Positions 46,464-58,382 of a stretch of 64,000 nt of DNA are shown here, piece by piece (the first letter of the stretch is position 1; every line of letters starts with the position of its first letter). The DNA lies in contig NZ_BBLU01000005.1 in assembly GCF_000759715.1 (NCBI RefSeq), positions 124,001 through 188,000 on the forward strand. Direction: 5' to 3'. The notes under the pieces are model-generated. The model was not told the origin of the DNA and did not search any database. It saw only the letters and a list, made by a program, of their open reading frames with translations. A program made the position numbers and the translations under genes. This DNA comes from Demequina mangrovi. GTDB lineage: Bacteria > Actinomycetota > Actinomycetes > Actinomycetales > Demequinaceae.

Positions 46464-47450
46464 TCAGGCGGTGACCGTGGCGCGCTCGCGCTCGACGGCC
46501 GCGGCCGCGAGCTGCGCGTCGGACGCACCGGGGATGGTCTCGACCACGCGGCGGTAGGCCGCGGTGTCGTCGTAGATCTCGACCTTGAGGGGGTTCTTGC
46601 GGCCGGTGACCATCTTGCGGATCTGGAGGACGGCGAGCGCGACATTGGCCGCGAGCGCGATCGCGGACACGGTGAAGAGCGCCGCCGGGTCGTGCGAGGA
46701 GTCGACCGCGAAGGACGAGTCGGAGACGAAGGCCGGCACGGCCATCGTCCACATCATCCAGAACGCGAGCGTGTGCGCCCGGTGCTGGAGCCATGCGCCC
46801 TTGCGCAGGAAGAACGCGGGGATGGTGCAGGAGATGAGCAGCGCGGCGCCCGCGTAGAACGAGTGGTCGCCGACGCAGTTGTAGACGTAGGCGAAGTTCC
46901 ACAGGTCGTACGCGATGATCCAGGGCCAGATCATGTCGGGGAAGATCATGTCCTTGGTCTTGTCGCGGGAGATGTAGATGCCCATCCAGCCCGTGATCGC
47001 GAGCAGGTTGATGAGGCCCGCGACGCCGTTCATCCAGTTCCAGGACCCGGACAGCATGTACACGCCGTCGACCATGCCGTCGGCGCCCATCGCGCCCACC
47101 TCGAAGTCGCGGAGGCAGGCCTCGAAGATGTTGAGCGCGAGGATCGCGGCGGGGAACATGAGCGCCCAGCGGTTCTTCTGCAACCGCGGGATGTAGCGGA
47201 TCGCGAGGAAGCCGAGGCATCCGGCGAGCGCGGAGTAGACCTTCACCCAGTGGAACCAGGTGCCGGTCGACGAGTCCTCGCCCGCGGTGTGCGGCCACAC
47301 GAAGATCGTCAGCACCACGGGCACGGCGATGAAGAAGAACATGCCGGCCCAGGGCCCTCGTCGTGACAGCTCGTTGAGCCCGATCAGGGCTCCGAGGACC
47401 ACGAACCACATGACCCCTTGGGCCAGCGTGATCGATTCGAACAGGAACAT
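46464..47450 (-). CDS. DUF5692-family membrane protein
   Basis: A 328-residue polytopic protein with about eight or nine membrane helices. Characteristic segments are MFLFESITLAQGVMWFVVLG, NELSRRGPWAGMFFF, WMNGVAGLINLLAITGWMGI and DLWNFAYVYNCVGDHSFYAG. The family is uncharacterised. It starts one base after the TetR gene stop, so the two form an operon and the TetR protein probably controls it. TetR-linked membrane proteins are often exporters, but nothing in this sequence shows transport. Confidence 0.85.
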   Translation of the reverse strand: MFLFESITLAQGVMWFVVLGALIGLNELSRRGPWAGMFFFIAVPVVLTIFVWPHTAGEDSSTGTWFHWVKVYSALAGCLGFLAIRYIPRLQKNRWALMFPAAILALNIFEACLRDFEVGAMGADGMVDGVYMLSGSWNWMNGVAGLINLLAITGWMGIYISRDKTKDMIFPDMIWPWIIAYDLWNFAYVYNCVGDHSFYAGAALLISCTIPAFFLRKGAWLQHRAHTLAFWMMWTMAVPAFVSDSSFAVDSSHDPAALFTVSAIALAANVALAVLQIRKMVTGRKNPLKVEIYDDTAAYRRVVETIPGASDAQLAAAAVERERATVTA

Positions 47451-47451
47451 C

Positions 47452-48096
47452 TCACTCTCCTTCGAGCGGTTGGTCCCGGTCGGGGCCCCGGGAGGGGGGA
47501 GAAGCCAGACGGAGCGTCTGGCGGACCAGATCGGCGAGCACGTCGTCGCCGATGTCGGGGGTGGTGCGCATCACGCCGACGATGCCGTGGAGGAGCATCG
47601 CGAACGTGGCGCGCACGTGGTGGATCTCGATGGTGTGCCGCGCCGCGTACGCGGGGATGGTGGTCGCCTCGAGGACGTCCAGCAGCGCGTCCACCGACTG
47701 GTCGAGGTAGCGGACGTAGAGCCCTGCGTCGTCGAACCGGGGCAGAGGCCTCGCGGTGTGCGCCTCGCCGTCGATGCGATGGGGGAGGTTGCGCCGGAAC
47801 AGGTCGACGTAGGTCCGCACGGCGCCGTCGATGTCGCCGGGGGTGCGTGCGGCGTCCCATGAGCGGAGCTCGTCGGCGAAGTCGGCAACGCATGCGTCGA
47901 GCACCTGCGTCACCAGCTGATCCATCGACCCGGCGTAGTGGTAGACGAGGCCACGCGTCACCCCGACCTCGTCGGCGATGTGCTGGAAGGTCGTGCCGCG
48001 GACCCCCTGGCGCGAGAACATCAGGCGCGCGGCGGCGACGATCTCGTCGTGGCGCTCGTCGGGAGCCTTGACGATGCGGGAGCGGCGCTGGTCCAT
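47452..48096 (-). CDS. TetR-family transcriptional regulator
   Basis: A 214-residue repressor. The HTH is FSRQGVRGTTFQHIADEVGV plus TRGLVYHYAGSMDQLV (residues ~25-65), and the rest is the ligand-binding helical domain. A 17-bp perfect dyad lies upstream of its start. It is the first gene of an operon with the DUF5692 gene, so self-repression with that gene is likely. Confidence 0.9.
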   Translation of the reverse strand: MDQRRSRIVKAPDERHDEIVAAARLMFSRQGVRGTTFQHIADEVGVTRGLVYHYAGSMDQLVTQVLDACVADFADELRSWDAARTPGDIDGAVRTYVDLFRRNLPHRIDGEAHTARPLPRFDDAGLYVRYLDQSVDALLDVLEATTIPAYAARHTIEIHHVRATFAMLLHGIVGVMRTTPDIGDDVLADLVRQTLRLASPPSRGPDRDQPLEGE

Positions 48097-48114
48097 GCCG
48101 TGACCGTAGCGCTC

Positions 48115-48131
48115 ATTGACAGAGTGTCAAT
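48115..48131. promoter_or_regulatory. Putative TetR operator
   Basis: ATTGACAGAGTGTCAAT is a perfect 7+7 dyad with a 3-base centre, 19 bases upstream of the TetR ATG. On the minus strand it contains a perfect -35 (TTGACA), so binding would block transcription. The following stretch 48132-48260 shows nothing recognisable. Confidence 0.65.
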
Positions 48132-48260
48132 AGGTACCGACGTCCCTGGTGCAAGGATGGATGGCGAGAGCTTCCCAGAAGGGGCGAATGCCGCGCCGCT
48201 CGTGGCTCCGTCTCATAATTCAAGATGGTGAACCACGATGTGAGATTCATGTCACATATG

Positions 48261-48290
48261 GCGACACCCGCCCGGACCCGGGCGTAGAGT
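48261..48290 (+). promoter_or_regulatory. Promoter of the ilvB leader
   Basis: -35 GCGACA (48261-48266), 18-bp spacer, -10 TAGAGT (48285-48290). Transcription would start about 7 bases on, at the ATG of the leader peptide (48298), giving a leaderless message. Confidence 0.55.
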
Positions 48291-48297
48291 CGCTGAC

Positions 48298-48348
48298 ATG
48301 CAGACGATCCTTGTACGAGTTACCAGGCGCGCGGACCGCGACCGGTAG
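48298..48348 (+). CDS. ilvB leader peptide (attenuation)
   Basis: A 16-codon open frame, MQTILVRVTRRADRDR, ending in TAG. It has consecutive Ile, Leu and Val codons and a second Val, written as ATC CTT GTA CGA GTT. CTT, GTA and GTT are rare codons in this genome, as expected of a regulatory peptide tuned to starvation for branched-chain aminoacyl-tRNA. It lies 106 bases before ilvB and overlaps the left arm of a hairpin. No ribosome site is needed because the promoter places the transcript start at the ATG. Confidence 0.75.
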   Translation: MQTILVRVTRRADRDR

Positions 48349-48400
48349 CCCCGAACTCGTCCGCGCGCTGACCCCGATGCCACCCGGCTGAGGGGTCTTT
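48328..48400 (+). promoter_or_regulatory. Attenuator region upstream of ilvB
   Basis: A 9-bp perfect pairing CGCGCGGAC (48328-48336) with GTCCGCGCG (48359-48367) overlaps the end of the leader peptide. It is followed by a terminator-like stem GACCCC (48370-48375) / GGGGTC (48392-48397) with TTT directly after. A ribosome stalled at the Ile-Leu-Val codons would change which pairings form. The exact alternative structures cannot be decided by eye. Confidence 0.6.
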
Positions 48401-48453
48401 CCATGCGAGGCGGACGCAGGGACCGCCTCCACCTCGATCGACCAGGAGAGAAG

Positions 48454-51925
<3,472 letters not shown>

Positions 51926-51945
51926 TCCCGCTCACCGGAACGACG

Positions 51946-51979
51946 CGAAGGGGAGGTCCCGCACGGGGCCTCCCCTTCG
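51946..51979. terminator. Bidirectional terminator, ilvC / BTAD regulator
   Basis: An 11-bp perfect stem CGAAGGGGAGG / CCTCCCCTTCG with a 12-base loop, 20 bases after ilvC and 7 bases beyond the convergent regulator stop at 51987. Confidence 0.75.
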
Positions 51980-51986
51980 TCGTGCC

Positions 51987-54900
51987 TCAGGACGATGCGT
52001 CGTACGGCTCGTCGCCGAAGCCGCACGTCGATCGCCACTCACCGAGCGGGGCGAGGTAGGCGGCCCACTCGTCCGCGGTGAGGTCACGGCCCGCGGCGGC
52101 ACACGCCGCGTCGCGCAAGGCGTCGGGATCGAGCGTCCAGATGCCGATGCCTTCCGACTCGTCCACCGCGACCTCGAGGCCGTCCTGGCGGAGCCACGCG
52201 GGCCAGGCGAGCGGCGCGTGCGAGGGGAACGGTCCTGCGATGCGCCGACCGGTGGCGGAGTCGTAGAGCATGCTGCGCTGGCCGAGGTCCGCGGTGAGGA
52301 ACACGTCGCCGTCGACGGAGAACTGGAAGCGGCCGATCTCCGCGCGCGAGCCCTCCGTGGACGCGAGGAGGTTGAGCTCGAGGTCGTAGCGGCCGATCAG
52401 CGACCCGATCTGCGCGACGACGAGGCCGTCGTCGTTGACCGCGGCCTTCTCGAGGCCGTCCACGAAGGGGGAGAGGGGCGCGCCCGTCTGCAGGTCGAAG
52501 ACCTGCGCGCCCAGGCCTCCGCCGGCGAGGTGGGAGGACACGACCACGTACCGGTCGTCGGGCGAGGTGACGATGTGCGCCGCGACGCCCTCGACGTCGA
52601 TCGTCGGGCCATCCGGCTCGCCGCTGGCGAGGTCGAAGGGCCACACCGTCCCGTCGGGGTCCGCCGCGAGCTGGCGGTCGCCGGCGTCGCTTCGGAAGTG
52701 GTGGTCGACCTCGGCGCCGATCGGGTAGGTGAGGGTCCGGCGCTGCTCGCTGAGGTCGTACCGGCCGATGTCGTCGGTGGACGGGAAGTACGCGACCACG
52801 GTGTCCTCGGACGCCCAGCTGAGGCCGTCCGCCTCGCCTGTGACGATGGTCTCGGCGGTGTCCTCCGGGATGCTCCACACCCCGTACGTGCAGGGCTCAT
52901 CCTCGCCGTGCATCTCGCAGAGGAGCAGCGCGAGCCCGTCGTCACGGTAGCCGTCCCCGACGATGTAGCCGGGTCCTGCGATCACACGGTGGATCGGACC
53001 CTTCGCGTCGAGCGCCCACCGCGTGAGGACCGGCGAACGCCAGCTGAAGGCGAGAAGCTCGGTAGAGGAGGCCACGAGCGTGCCGGCGGACCCGTGCTGC
53101 ACGTCGAACGCGCGCCCGGTGGGCCCGCCGCGGTCGAGCGTGCGCTCCTGGACCTCGCCGAACGCGCCGCCGCAGTAGAAGTTCTCCGCGGCGACGGGCA
53201 CCACCATCGTCATGCAGGCGTACATCTGCGGGTCCGGCAACGTCACCATCCATGCCGGTTCTCCGGTCGCGAGGTCGGTGAGCGCGACGTGGTTCGGGCC
53301 CGAGGTGAGCGCACGCCCATCCGCCGTGACCGCGATCCCGAGCCCGGTCGCGCTCGTCTCGACCGCCCACGACTGCAGCACCTCTCCGCTCGTCGGATCG
53401 ACCACGCTCACCGATCCCTCGGATCCGATCACGAAGGCGCCATCCGGCTCTGCGGCCACCGTGATCCTGTTGGGGGTGGGTGTGGTCACCCGTACCGAGG
53501 TGACCACACCGAGCGAGCGCGCGTCGCGGAGGTCGACGCTTGCGCGACTGTGGTCGACGGTCGCGACCACGGCGCCGGAGGCGTCGATGGCGACCTGGAG
53601 CGGGCTGTCCGAGACATCGGGGACCGTCGCAGGCTCGGAGGCCAGCACCGTGCCTCGGACGAGGTCGTACGACGTGATCCTCCCGCACGCCGCGCCGGTG
53701 TCGCAGCCGCTCGCCTGAGCGAGCACGACCGCGACCGACCCGTCGGGAGCGACCGCGACCGCACGGTCCCCTCGCGTGAGCCGCGCGTCCGCGATCCGCG
53801 TCCGTGCCTCGAGGGTGCTCGGGTCGTGGACCTCGAGGCCCGCCTGCGTGGCGACGATGATGTCGCCGGCGGCGTCGGACGCACCGGCGATCCCGGTTGC
53901 GCCGTCGGTGACGACGGACTGTACGAGGTCGGGGTGGGCGGCCGCGACGTCGAACAGCGCCGCCCGCGCGCGGGGGTCGTCAGGCCAGCGCTGCGCCAGC
54001 TCGGCGGCGATGAGTGCGGCAGCCTCGCGCGAGCTGTCGGCGAGCGTCGCGACGTCGTCCGCGAGGGTCTGCACCAGCGCATCGTCCGCCTGGCGTGAGG
54101 CGCTCCGGTGCGATGCGACCGCCATGCCGCCGAGCACGAGGGCGGCGAGCGCCGCGCCCGCGCCGACGGCGCCGAGGAATCTTGCGCGGCGGCGGGTGCG
54201 GTGGTCGCGCGCGTCGGACTCGGCAAGGGCGGCCGCCTCCTGGTCGTGTCGCTCCGCGGATGCCGCGAGGAAGTCCTGCTCGACCTCCGCGAGCGCATCC
54301 GCCGAGTCGTCCTGCCATGCGAGCGCCGCCGTCAGTCGCGAGCCGCGGTAGAGGTCGTCCGCGTGTCTTCCGCTCGCGTCCCACGCACGCGCGCTGGCGG
54401 CGAGATGCGCGACGAGCAGGTGAGTGTCGACGTCGTCGTCCAGCCACGCCGCGAGTCGGGGCCACTCGCGGGTGAGGGACTCGTGCGCGACGAGGAAGTC
54501 GTCCGCGCGCGCGACCAGCAGACGAGCGGCGACGAGCCGCGCCACGGCCTCCGTACGCGCAGGCACGGCATCGACCGCGGCGGCATCCGCGGCGTGAAGC
54601 GTGACGGCCCCGGTGGAGTCGACGGTCACGAGGCGACGCATCACCGCGTGGCACTCGTCGCGCTGCTCCGCCGTCAGGTTGCCGAACACCCTCTCCGCGG
54701 AGCGTGCGACCGCGCCCGCGAGCCCGCCGGTCGCCTCGTAGGCCTCGATGGTCAGGGTGGTGCCGTCGCGGCGCTCCCACGTGGCGGCGAGCGCGTGCGA
54801 GAGGAGCGGCAGCGCCGACTCCACACGTGAGGCGTCGTGGAGCACCACGTCCACGAGCCCGTGCTCGACCGTGAGGCCGCTGTGCACCGCGGGGCGTTCG

Positions 54901-56150
54901 ACGACGTCGCGGATCGCCGCCGCCGTCGGCGGAGCCACCAGGTGGATTCCCGCGGTGACGAGCGCGCCGATGGCCGGCTGGGCGGCGCACGCGTCGAGAT
55001 GCCGCGACTGCACCGCGATGCACACGAGCCTGCCTTCCTCGTGCGCCGACGCGAGCGCGGAGCACAACGCGCCCGCGCGGTCCGCGTCGGTCAGGGCTGC
55101 GCCGAGGTCGTCGACGATGATCGGCGCTCCGGCGGCAGCAGCCACGACGTCGACCACGCCGGCGGTCGCATCGAGCAGCACGGGCTCGGGGCCGCGGCGG
55201 CGCAGCGCCGGCACCAGGCCGGCGCGCAGGATCGACGACTTCCCGATGCCCGACGGCCCTGTCACCGTGACGAAGCCGGTGCGCTCGAGCGTGTCGAGGA
55301 CGGCGCGCACGTCGTCGTCGCGACCGAAGAAGAGCTCGGCGTCCTCGGGCTGGTACTCGGCGAGTCCCTTGTACGGGCAGTCGGGGCTCGGCGGCCGCGC
55401 CGCCGGCGCCGCGAGAAGCGACTCGTCGTGTCGCAGGATCGCCTGCTCGAGCGCGACGAGCGATGCGCCCGGATCTATGCCGAGCTCGTCCACCAGCCTC
55501 CGCTGGGCCCGGCGCACCGTGGCGAGCGCATCGGCCTGGCGCTCGCATCTGTACTGCGCGAGCGCGAGAGCGTGCCACCGTCGCTCGCGATACGGCTCGG
55601 CCGCGCACAGGCCGGAGGCGTGCTCCGCGACCGCACGGTGATCCCCGGCGGCGAGCCTCGCCTCGAGCAGATCATCCTCTGCTGCCGCGCGCAGCTCGCT
55701 GAGCCGGTCGGCCTCGTCGTGCGCCGGGGGCCACTCCTCGAGATCGGCGTAGGGTCGTCCCTCCCAGAGGGCGAGCGCCCGCTCGAGCACGGTCGCCGCG
55801 CGCGGATGCTCACGGGCTGCGCTGAGCTCTCTCGCACGCGAGATGGCCTCCTCGAACTCGTCGACGTCGACCTCGAGCGGTCCGCCGGCGCCCCGGGGGA
55901 GGATGCGGTATCCGCCGGCGACGGTCACGATCGCCGCCGCGCCGTACGCCTTGCGGAGCCGTCCGATCGAGGCCTGCAGCTGCTTGGCCCAGGTCGCCGG
56001 CGGATCCTCCCCCCACACCGCCTCGGCGAGCGCGGCGGAGCTCGCGTCCGCCGGTCGGCTCACCAGGAGCGCCTCGAGCACAGCGCGCTCCCGTGGGCTG
56101 ACTCTCGGCTCGTCCGAGACGCCCCTCCCCCCGAGGACCGCGACCCTCAC
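51987..56150 (-). CDS. BTAD - STAND NTPase - WD40 regulator (AfsR/SARP-like)
   Basis: A 1,387-residue multidomain protein. An OmpR-like winged helix (residues ~1-95, PPATWAKQLQASIGRLRKAYG) is followed by a bacterial transcriptional activation domain (~95-240). Next comes an nSTAND-type NTPase (PYKGLAEYQPEDAELFFGRD, P-loop GPSGIGKSS near 300). One membrane helix lies near 655-680, and a C-terminal repeat region to the end looks like a WD40/propeller. This implies a membrane-spanning sensor with DNA-binding and NTPase parts inside. I favour the GTG at 56150, where family members begin; ATGs at 56216 and 56237 lack ribosome sites. The target is unknown; the divergent exported-protein gene is a candidate. 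Confidence 0.85.
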   Translation of the reverse strand: MRVAVLGGRGVSDEPRVSPRERAVLEALLVSRPADASSAALAEAVWGEDPPATWAKQLQASIGRLRKAYGAAAIVTVAGGYRILPRGAGGPLEVDVDEFEEAISRARELSAAREHPRAATVLERALALWEGRPYADLEEWPPAHDEADRLSELRAAAEDDLLEARLAAGDHRAVAEHASGLCAAEPYRERRWHALALAQYRCERQADALATVRRAQRRLVDELGIDPGASLVALEQAILRHDESLLAAPAARPPSPDCPYKGLAEYQPEDAELFFGRDDDVRAVLDTLERTGFVTVTGPSGIGKSSILRAGLVPALRRRGPEPVLLDATAGVVDVVAAAAGAPIIVDDLGAALTDADRAGALCSALASAHEEGRLVCIAVQSRHLDACAAQPAIGALVTAGIHLVAPPTAAAIRDVVERPAVHSGLTVEHGLVDVVLHDASRVESALPLLSHALAATWERRDGTTLTIEAYEATGGLAGAVARSAERVFGNLTAEQRDECHAVMRRLVTVDSTGAVTLHAADAAAVDAVPARTEAVARLVAARLLVARADDFLVAHESLTREWPRLAAWLDDDVDTHLLVAHLAASARAWDASGRHADDLYRGSRLTAALAWQDDSADALAEVEQDFLAASAERHDQEAAALAESDARDHRTRRRARFLGAVGAGAALAALVLGGMAVASHRSASRQADDALVQTLADDVATLADSSREAAALIAAELAQRWPDDPRARAALFDVAAAHPDLVQSVVTDGATGIAGASDAAGDIIVATQAGLEVHDPSTLEARTRIADARLTRGDRAVAVAPDGSVAVVLAQASGCDTGAACGRITSYDLVRGTVLASEPATVPDVSDSPLQVAIDASGAVVATVDHSRASVDLRDARSLGVVTSVRVTTPTPNRITVAAEPDGAFVIGSEGSVSVVDPTSGEVLQSWAVETSATGLGIAVTADGRALTSGPNHVALTDLATGEPAWMVTLPDPQMYACMTMVVPVAAENFYCGGAFGEVQERTLDRGGPTGRAFDVQHGSAGTLVASSTELLAFSWRSPVLTRWALDAKGPIHRVIAGPGYIVGDGYRDDGLALLLCEMHGEDEPCTYGVWSIPEDTAETIVTGEADGLSWASEDTVVAYFPSTDDIGRYDLSEQRRTLTYPIGAEVDHHFRSDAGDRQLAADPDGTVWPFDLASGEPDGPTIDVEGVAAHIVTSPDDRYVVVSSHLAGGGLGAQVFDLQTGAPLSPFVDGLEKAAVNDDGLVVAQIGSLIGRYDLELNLLASTEGSRAEIGRFQFSVDGDVFLTADLGQRSMLYDSATGRRIAGPFPSHAPLAWPAWLRQDGLEVAVDESEGIGIWTLDPDALRDAACAAAGRDLTADEWAAYLAPLGEWRSTCGFGDEPYDASS

Positions 56151-56290
56151 GTCTCGAGTCTCGGCGGGAGCAGGACCCGGGTCAAGGACCAGCGCGCGAG
56201 CGGATACCGGACGCATACCGCGCCACGCGCTCTGCATACCGAGGCCATACGCGCCTCGCGTCGACTGAGGGCGACCAGAAGGAGGTCATC

Positions 56291-57079
56291 ATGATCACCA
56301 CCACCACATGGATCGCCGCTGGCGGGACCGCGGCCGCGCTGGTCGCGGGTGCCGCCTTGGTGTCGCAGGTGAGCGCGGACGCCCGCGCGCCGGGAGCCGC
56401 TGTCTGCGAGCCCGCGGCCGTCTGCGTCCCTCACGCGGTCGGTTCGGACGGGTACTCCGTGCTGGTGCCGCCGGACGACTCCGGCTCACCGATCGCCGGA
56501 TACCGACCGCTCGACGTCGCTTACCCGCCGCTCGACGTCGCGTACGAGCTGCCCGAAGGCTGGTCCGCGACGAGGCTCCCTGAGGGCGACCTCGTCCTCC
56601 GCCTGCCCGACTGGGTGGTGCCGGGGGCGGTGGCGGTGCCGTCCGTCGAGGTCTTCGCGAACCCGCTGACCCCCCGCTCGCCGTGCGGCGACACCGCGGC
56701 TCCCAAGGTCGGCAGCGACCTCGAGGCGATCCACCATGCGCTCGCCACGCGATCCGCGCTCGATGTCGCGGTTGACGAACCCGCCGAGGTCGGCGGGCTG
56801 CCCGGATATCGGATGGACCTTGCGCTCGCGCCGGACTGGGAGCTCACCTGCCCCGGAGCGGTCGGGGAGCCGGCAGCCGCCTACCTCATCGACGACCACG
56901 GCACCCACCTGCACCGGACCATCACGGCGACGTCGCCCGTGCGCCTGTACCTGCTCGACGGGCCGGATGGCGTGATCGCCGTCGAGGCGGCCGTCCCCGT
57001 TGAGCGGGTCGGCTACGACTGGTACGTCACCTTCGTCGACAGCGCGATCGAGGGGCTCGACTTCGTCGGTGAAGGGTGA
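56291..57079 (+). CDS. Exported protein of unknown function
   Basis: A 262-residue protein whose N terminus ([20 protein letters not shown]) is a signal or single anchor. The mature part has several Cys and an imperfect tandem [14 protein letters not shown] produced by a short DNA duplication near 56508-56548. It is divergent from the BTAD regulator and preceded by GAAGGAGGTCATC. No family recognised. Confidence 0.65.
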   Translation: MITTTTWIAAGGTAAALVAGAALVSQVSADARAPGAAVCEPAAVCVPHAVGSDGYSVLVPPDDSGSPIAGYRPLDVAYPPLDVAYELPEGWSATRLPEGDLVLRLPDWVVPGAVAVPSVEVFANPLTPRSPCGDTAAPKVGSDLEAIHHALATRSALDVAVDEPAEVGGLPGYRMDLALAPDWELTCPGAVGEPAAAYLIDDHGTHLHRTITATSPVRLYLLDGPDGVIAVEAAVPVERVGYDWYVTFVDSAIEGLDFVGEG

Positions 57080-57096
57080 TCGAGCACCCCTCCGCA

Positions 57097-57111
57097 TCTC
57101 GCTATGCGAGA
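57097..57111 (+). terminator. Short hairpin between the exported protein and leuB
   Basis: TCTCGC TAT GCGAGA forms a perfect 6-bp stem, 17 bases after the stop, with weaker outer pairing. It is followed by a separate dyad, TGTCC-N9-GGACA (57115-57133), and a TAGGAT hexamer (about 57140) that could be part of the leuB promoter. Confidence 0.4.
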
Positions 57112-57207
57112 CGCTGTCCCCAACATGTGGACACTTCCCCTAGGATGAGCGTGAAGCCGTCGCCCCCCGATCGCGCGGCGCGACATCATTCGACCGAGGG
57201 AGCCTCG

Positions 57208-58266
57208 ATGACCACGTACCGCCTCGCAGTAGTCGCCGGCGACGGCATCGGCCCGGAGGTCGTGGCGGAGGGGCTCAAGTGCCTCGCCGCCGCGACCGAG
57301 GGCACCGACATCACGTTCGAGACCACCGAGTTCGACCTCGGCGCGAAGCGCTGGCACGCGACGGGGGAGACCCTCACCGACGCGGACCTCGAGGCGATCA
57401 AGGGCCACGACGTCATCCTCCTGGGCGCGATCGGCGACCCGACCGTGCCGTCGGGCGTGCTCGAGCGCGGCCTGCTGCTCAAGCTCCGCTTCGAGCTCGA
57501 CCAGTACGTCAACCTGCGCCCCAGCCGCCTGTACCCGGGCGAGGTCTCGCCGCTGAGCGAGCCTGGCGACATCGACTTCGTGGTGGTCCGCGAGGGCACC
57601 GAGGGTCCGTACGTGGGCAACGGCGGCGCGCTGCGCGTCGACACGCCCCACGAGATCGCGACCGAGGTCTCCGTCAACACCCGTCACGGCGTCGAGCGCG
57701 TGGTCCGCTACGCGTTCTCGGTCGCGACCGGGCGCGAGCGGAAGCACGTCACCCTGGTGCACAAGCACAACGTGCTCGTCCACGCGGGTCACCTGTGGCG
57801 CCGCACGGTCGAGGCCGTCGCGCCGGAGTTCCCGGACGTCACGTGGGACTACCTGCACGTCGACGCGGCGACCATCAAGCTGGTCACGGCGCCCGCATCG
57901 TTCGACGTCATCGTCACCGACAACCTCTTCGGCGACATCCTCACGGACGAGGCCGCGGCGATCTCCGGCGGCATCGGTCTCGCGGCCTCCGGCAACGTCA
58001 ACCCCGACAAGACTGGGCCGTCGATGTTCGAGCCGGTCCACGGTTCGGCGCCCGACATCGCCGGCGAGGGCATCGCGGATCCGTCCGCGACCGTCCTGTC
58101 CGTCGGCATGATGCTCGACTTCCTGGGCCACAAGGAGCTGGCGCAGAAGGTCGAGGACGCGGTCGCGGCCGATGCCGCGGCCAAGGTCGCCGGCGGCGCC
58201 GAGGGCAACGGCCCCCGGTCCACCTCGCAGGTCGGCGACGCGATCGCCGCCCGCATCCGCGGCTAG
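57208..58266 (+). CDS. leuB: 3-isopropylmalate dehydrogenase
   Basis: A 352-residue NAD+-dependent beta-decarboxylating dehydrogenase of leucine synthesis. Visible are [74 protein letters not shown] and [20 protein letters not shown]. The ATG at 57208 fits the family N terminus. ilvE follows after a 117-bp gap with a long inverted repeat. Confidence 0.95.
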   Translation: MTTYRLAVVAGDGIGPEVVAEGLKCLAAATEGTDITFETTEFDLGAKRWHATGETLTDADLEAIKGHDVILLGAIGDPTVPSGVLERGLLLKLRFELDQYVNLRPSRLYPGEVSPLSEPGDIDFVVVREGTEGPYVGNGGALRVDTPHEIATEVSVNTRHGVERVVRYAFSVATGRERKHVTLVHKHNVLVHAGHLWRRTVEAVAPEFPDVTWDYLHVDAATIKLVTAPASFDVIVTDNLFGDILTDEAAAISGGIGLAASGNVNPDKTGPSMFEPVHGSAPDIAGEGIADPSATVLSVGMMLDFLGHKELAQKVEDAVAADAAAKVAGGAEGNGPRSTSQVGDAIAARIRG

Positions 58267-58280
58267 CCCGCATCCGTGCG

Positions 58281-58336
58281 CTGGCAGTCGGTGAGTGCGG
58301 AGTCTGACCCAGATTCCGGCACCTACCGACTGCCAG
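58281..58336 (+). terminator. Long-loop inverted repeat between leuB and ilvE
   Basis: A 12-bp perfect inverted repeat CTGGCAGTCGGT / ACCGACTGCCAG with a 32-base loop, 15 bases after leuB and 46 bases before ilvE. It may end the leuB message or act as a control site for ilvE; no U-run follows. Confidence 0.5.
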
Positions 58337-58382
58337 GGCGCACTACTCTCTTATCCACTCAGCATCACAGGAAGGCTTCGAC

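Noticed and set aside
51987-56150. STAND/WD40 protein considered as an Avs-like antiphage sensor
   Set aside because: It begins with an OmpR-like winged helix and BTAD, which mark AfsR/SARP transcription regulators, and has no nuclease, protease or other effector domain.
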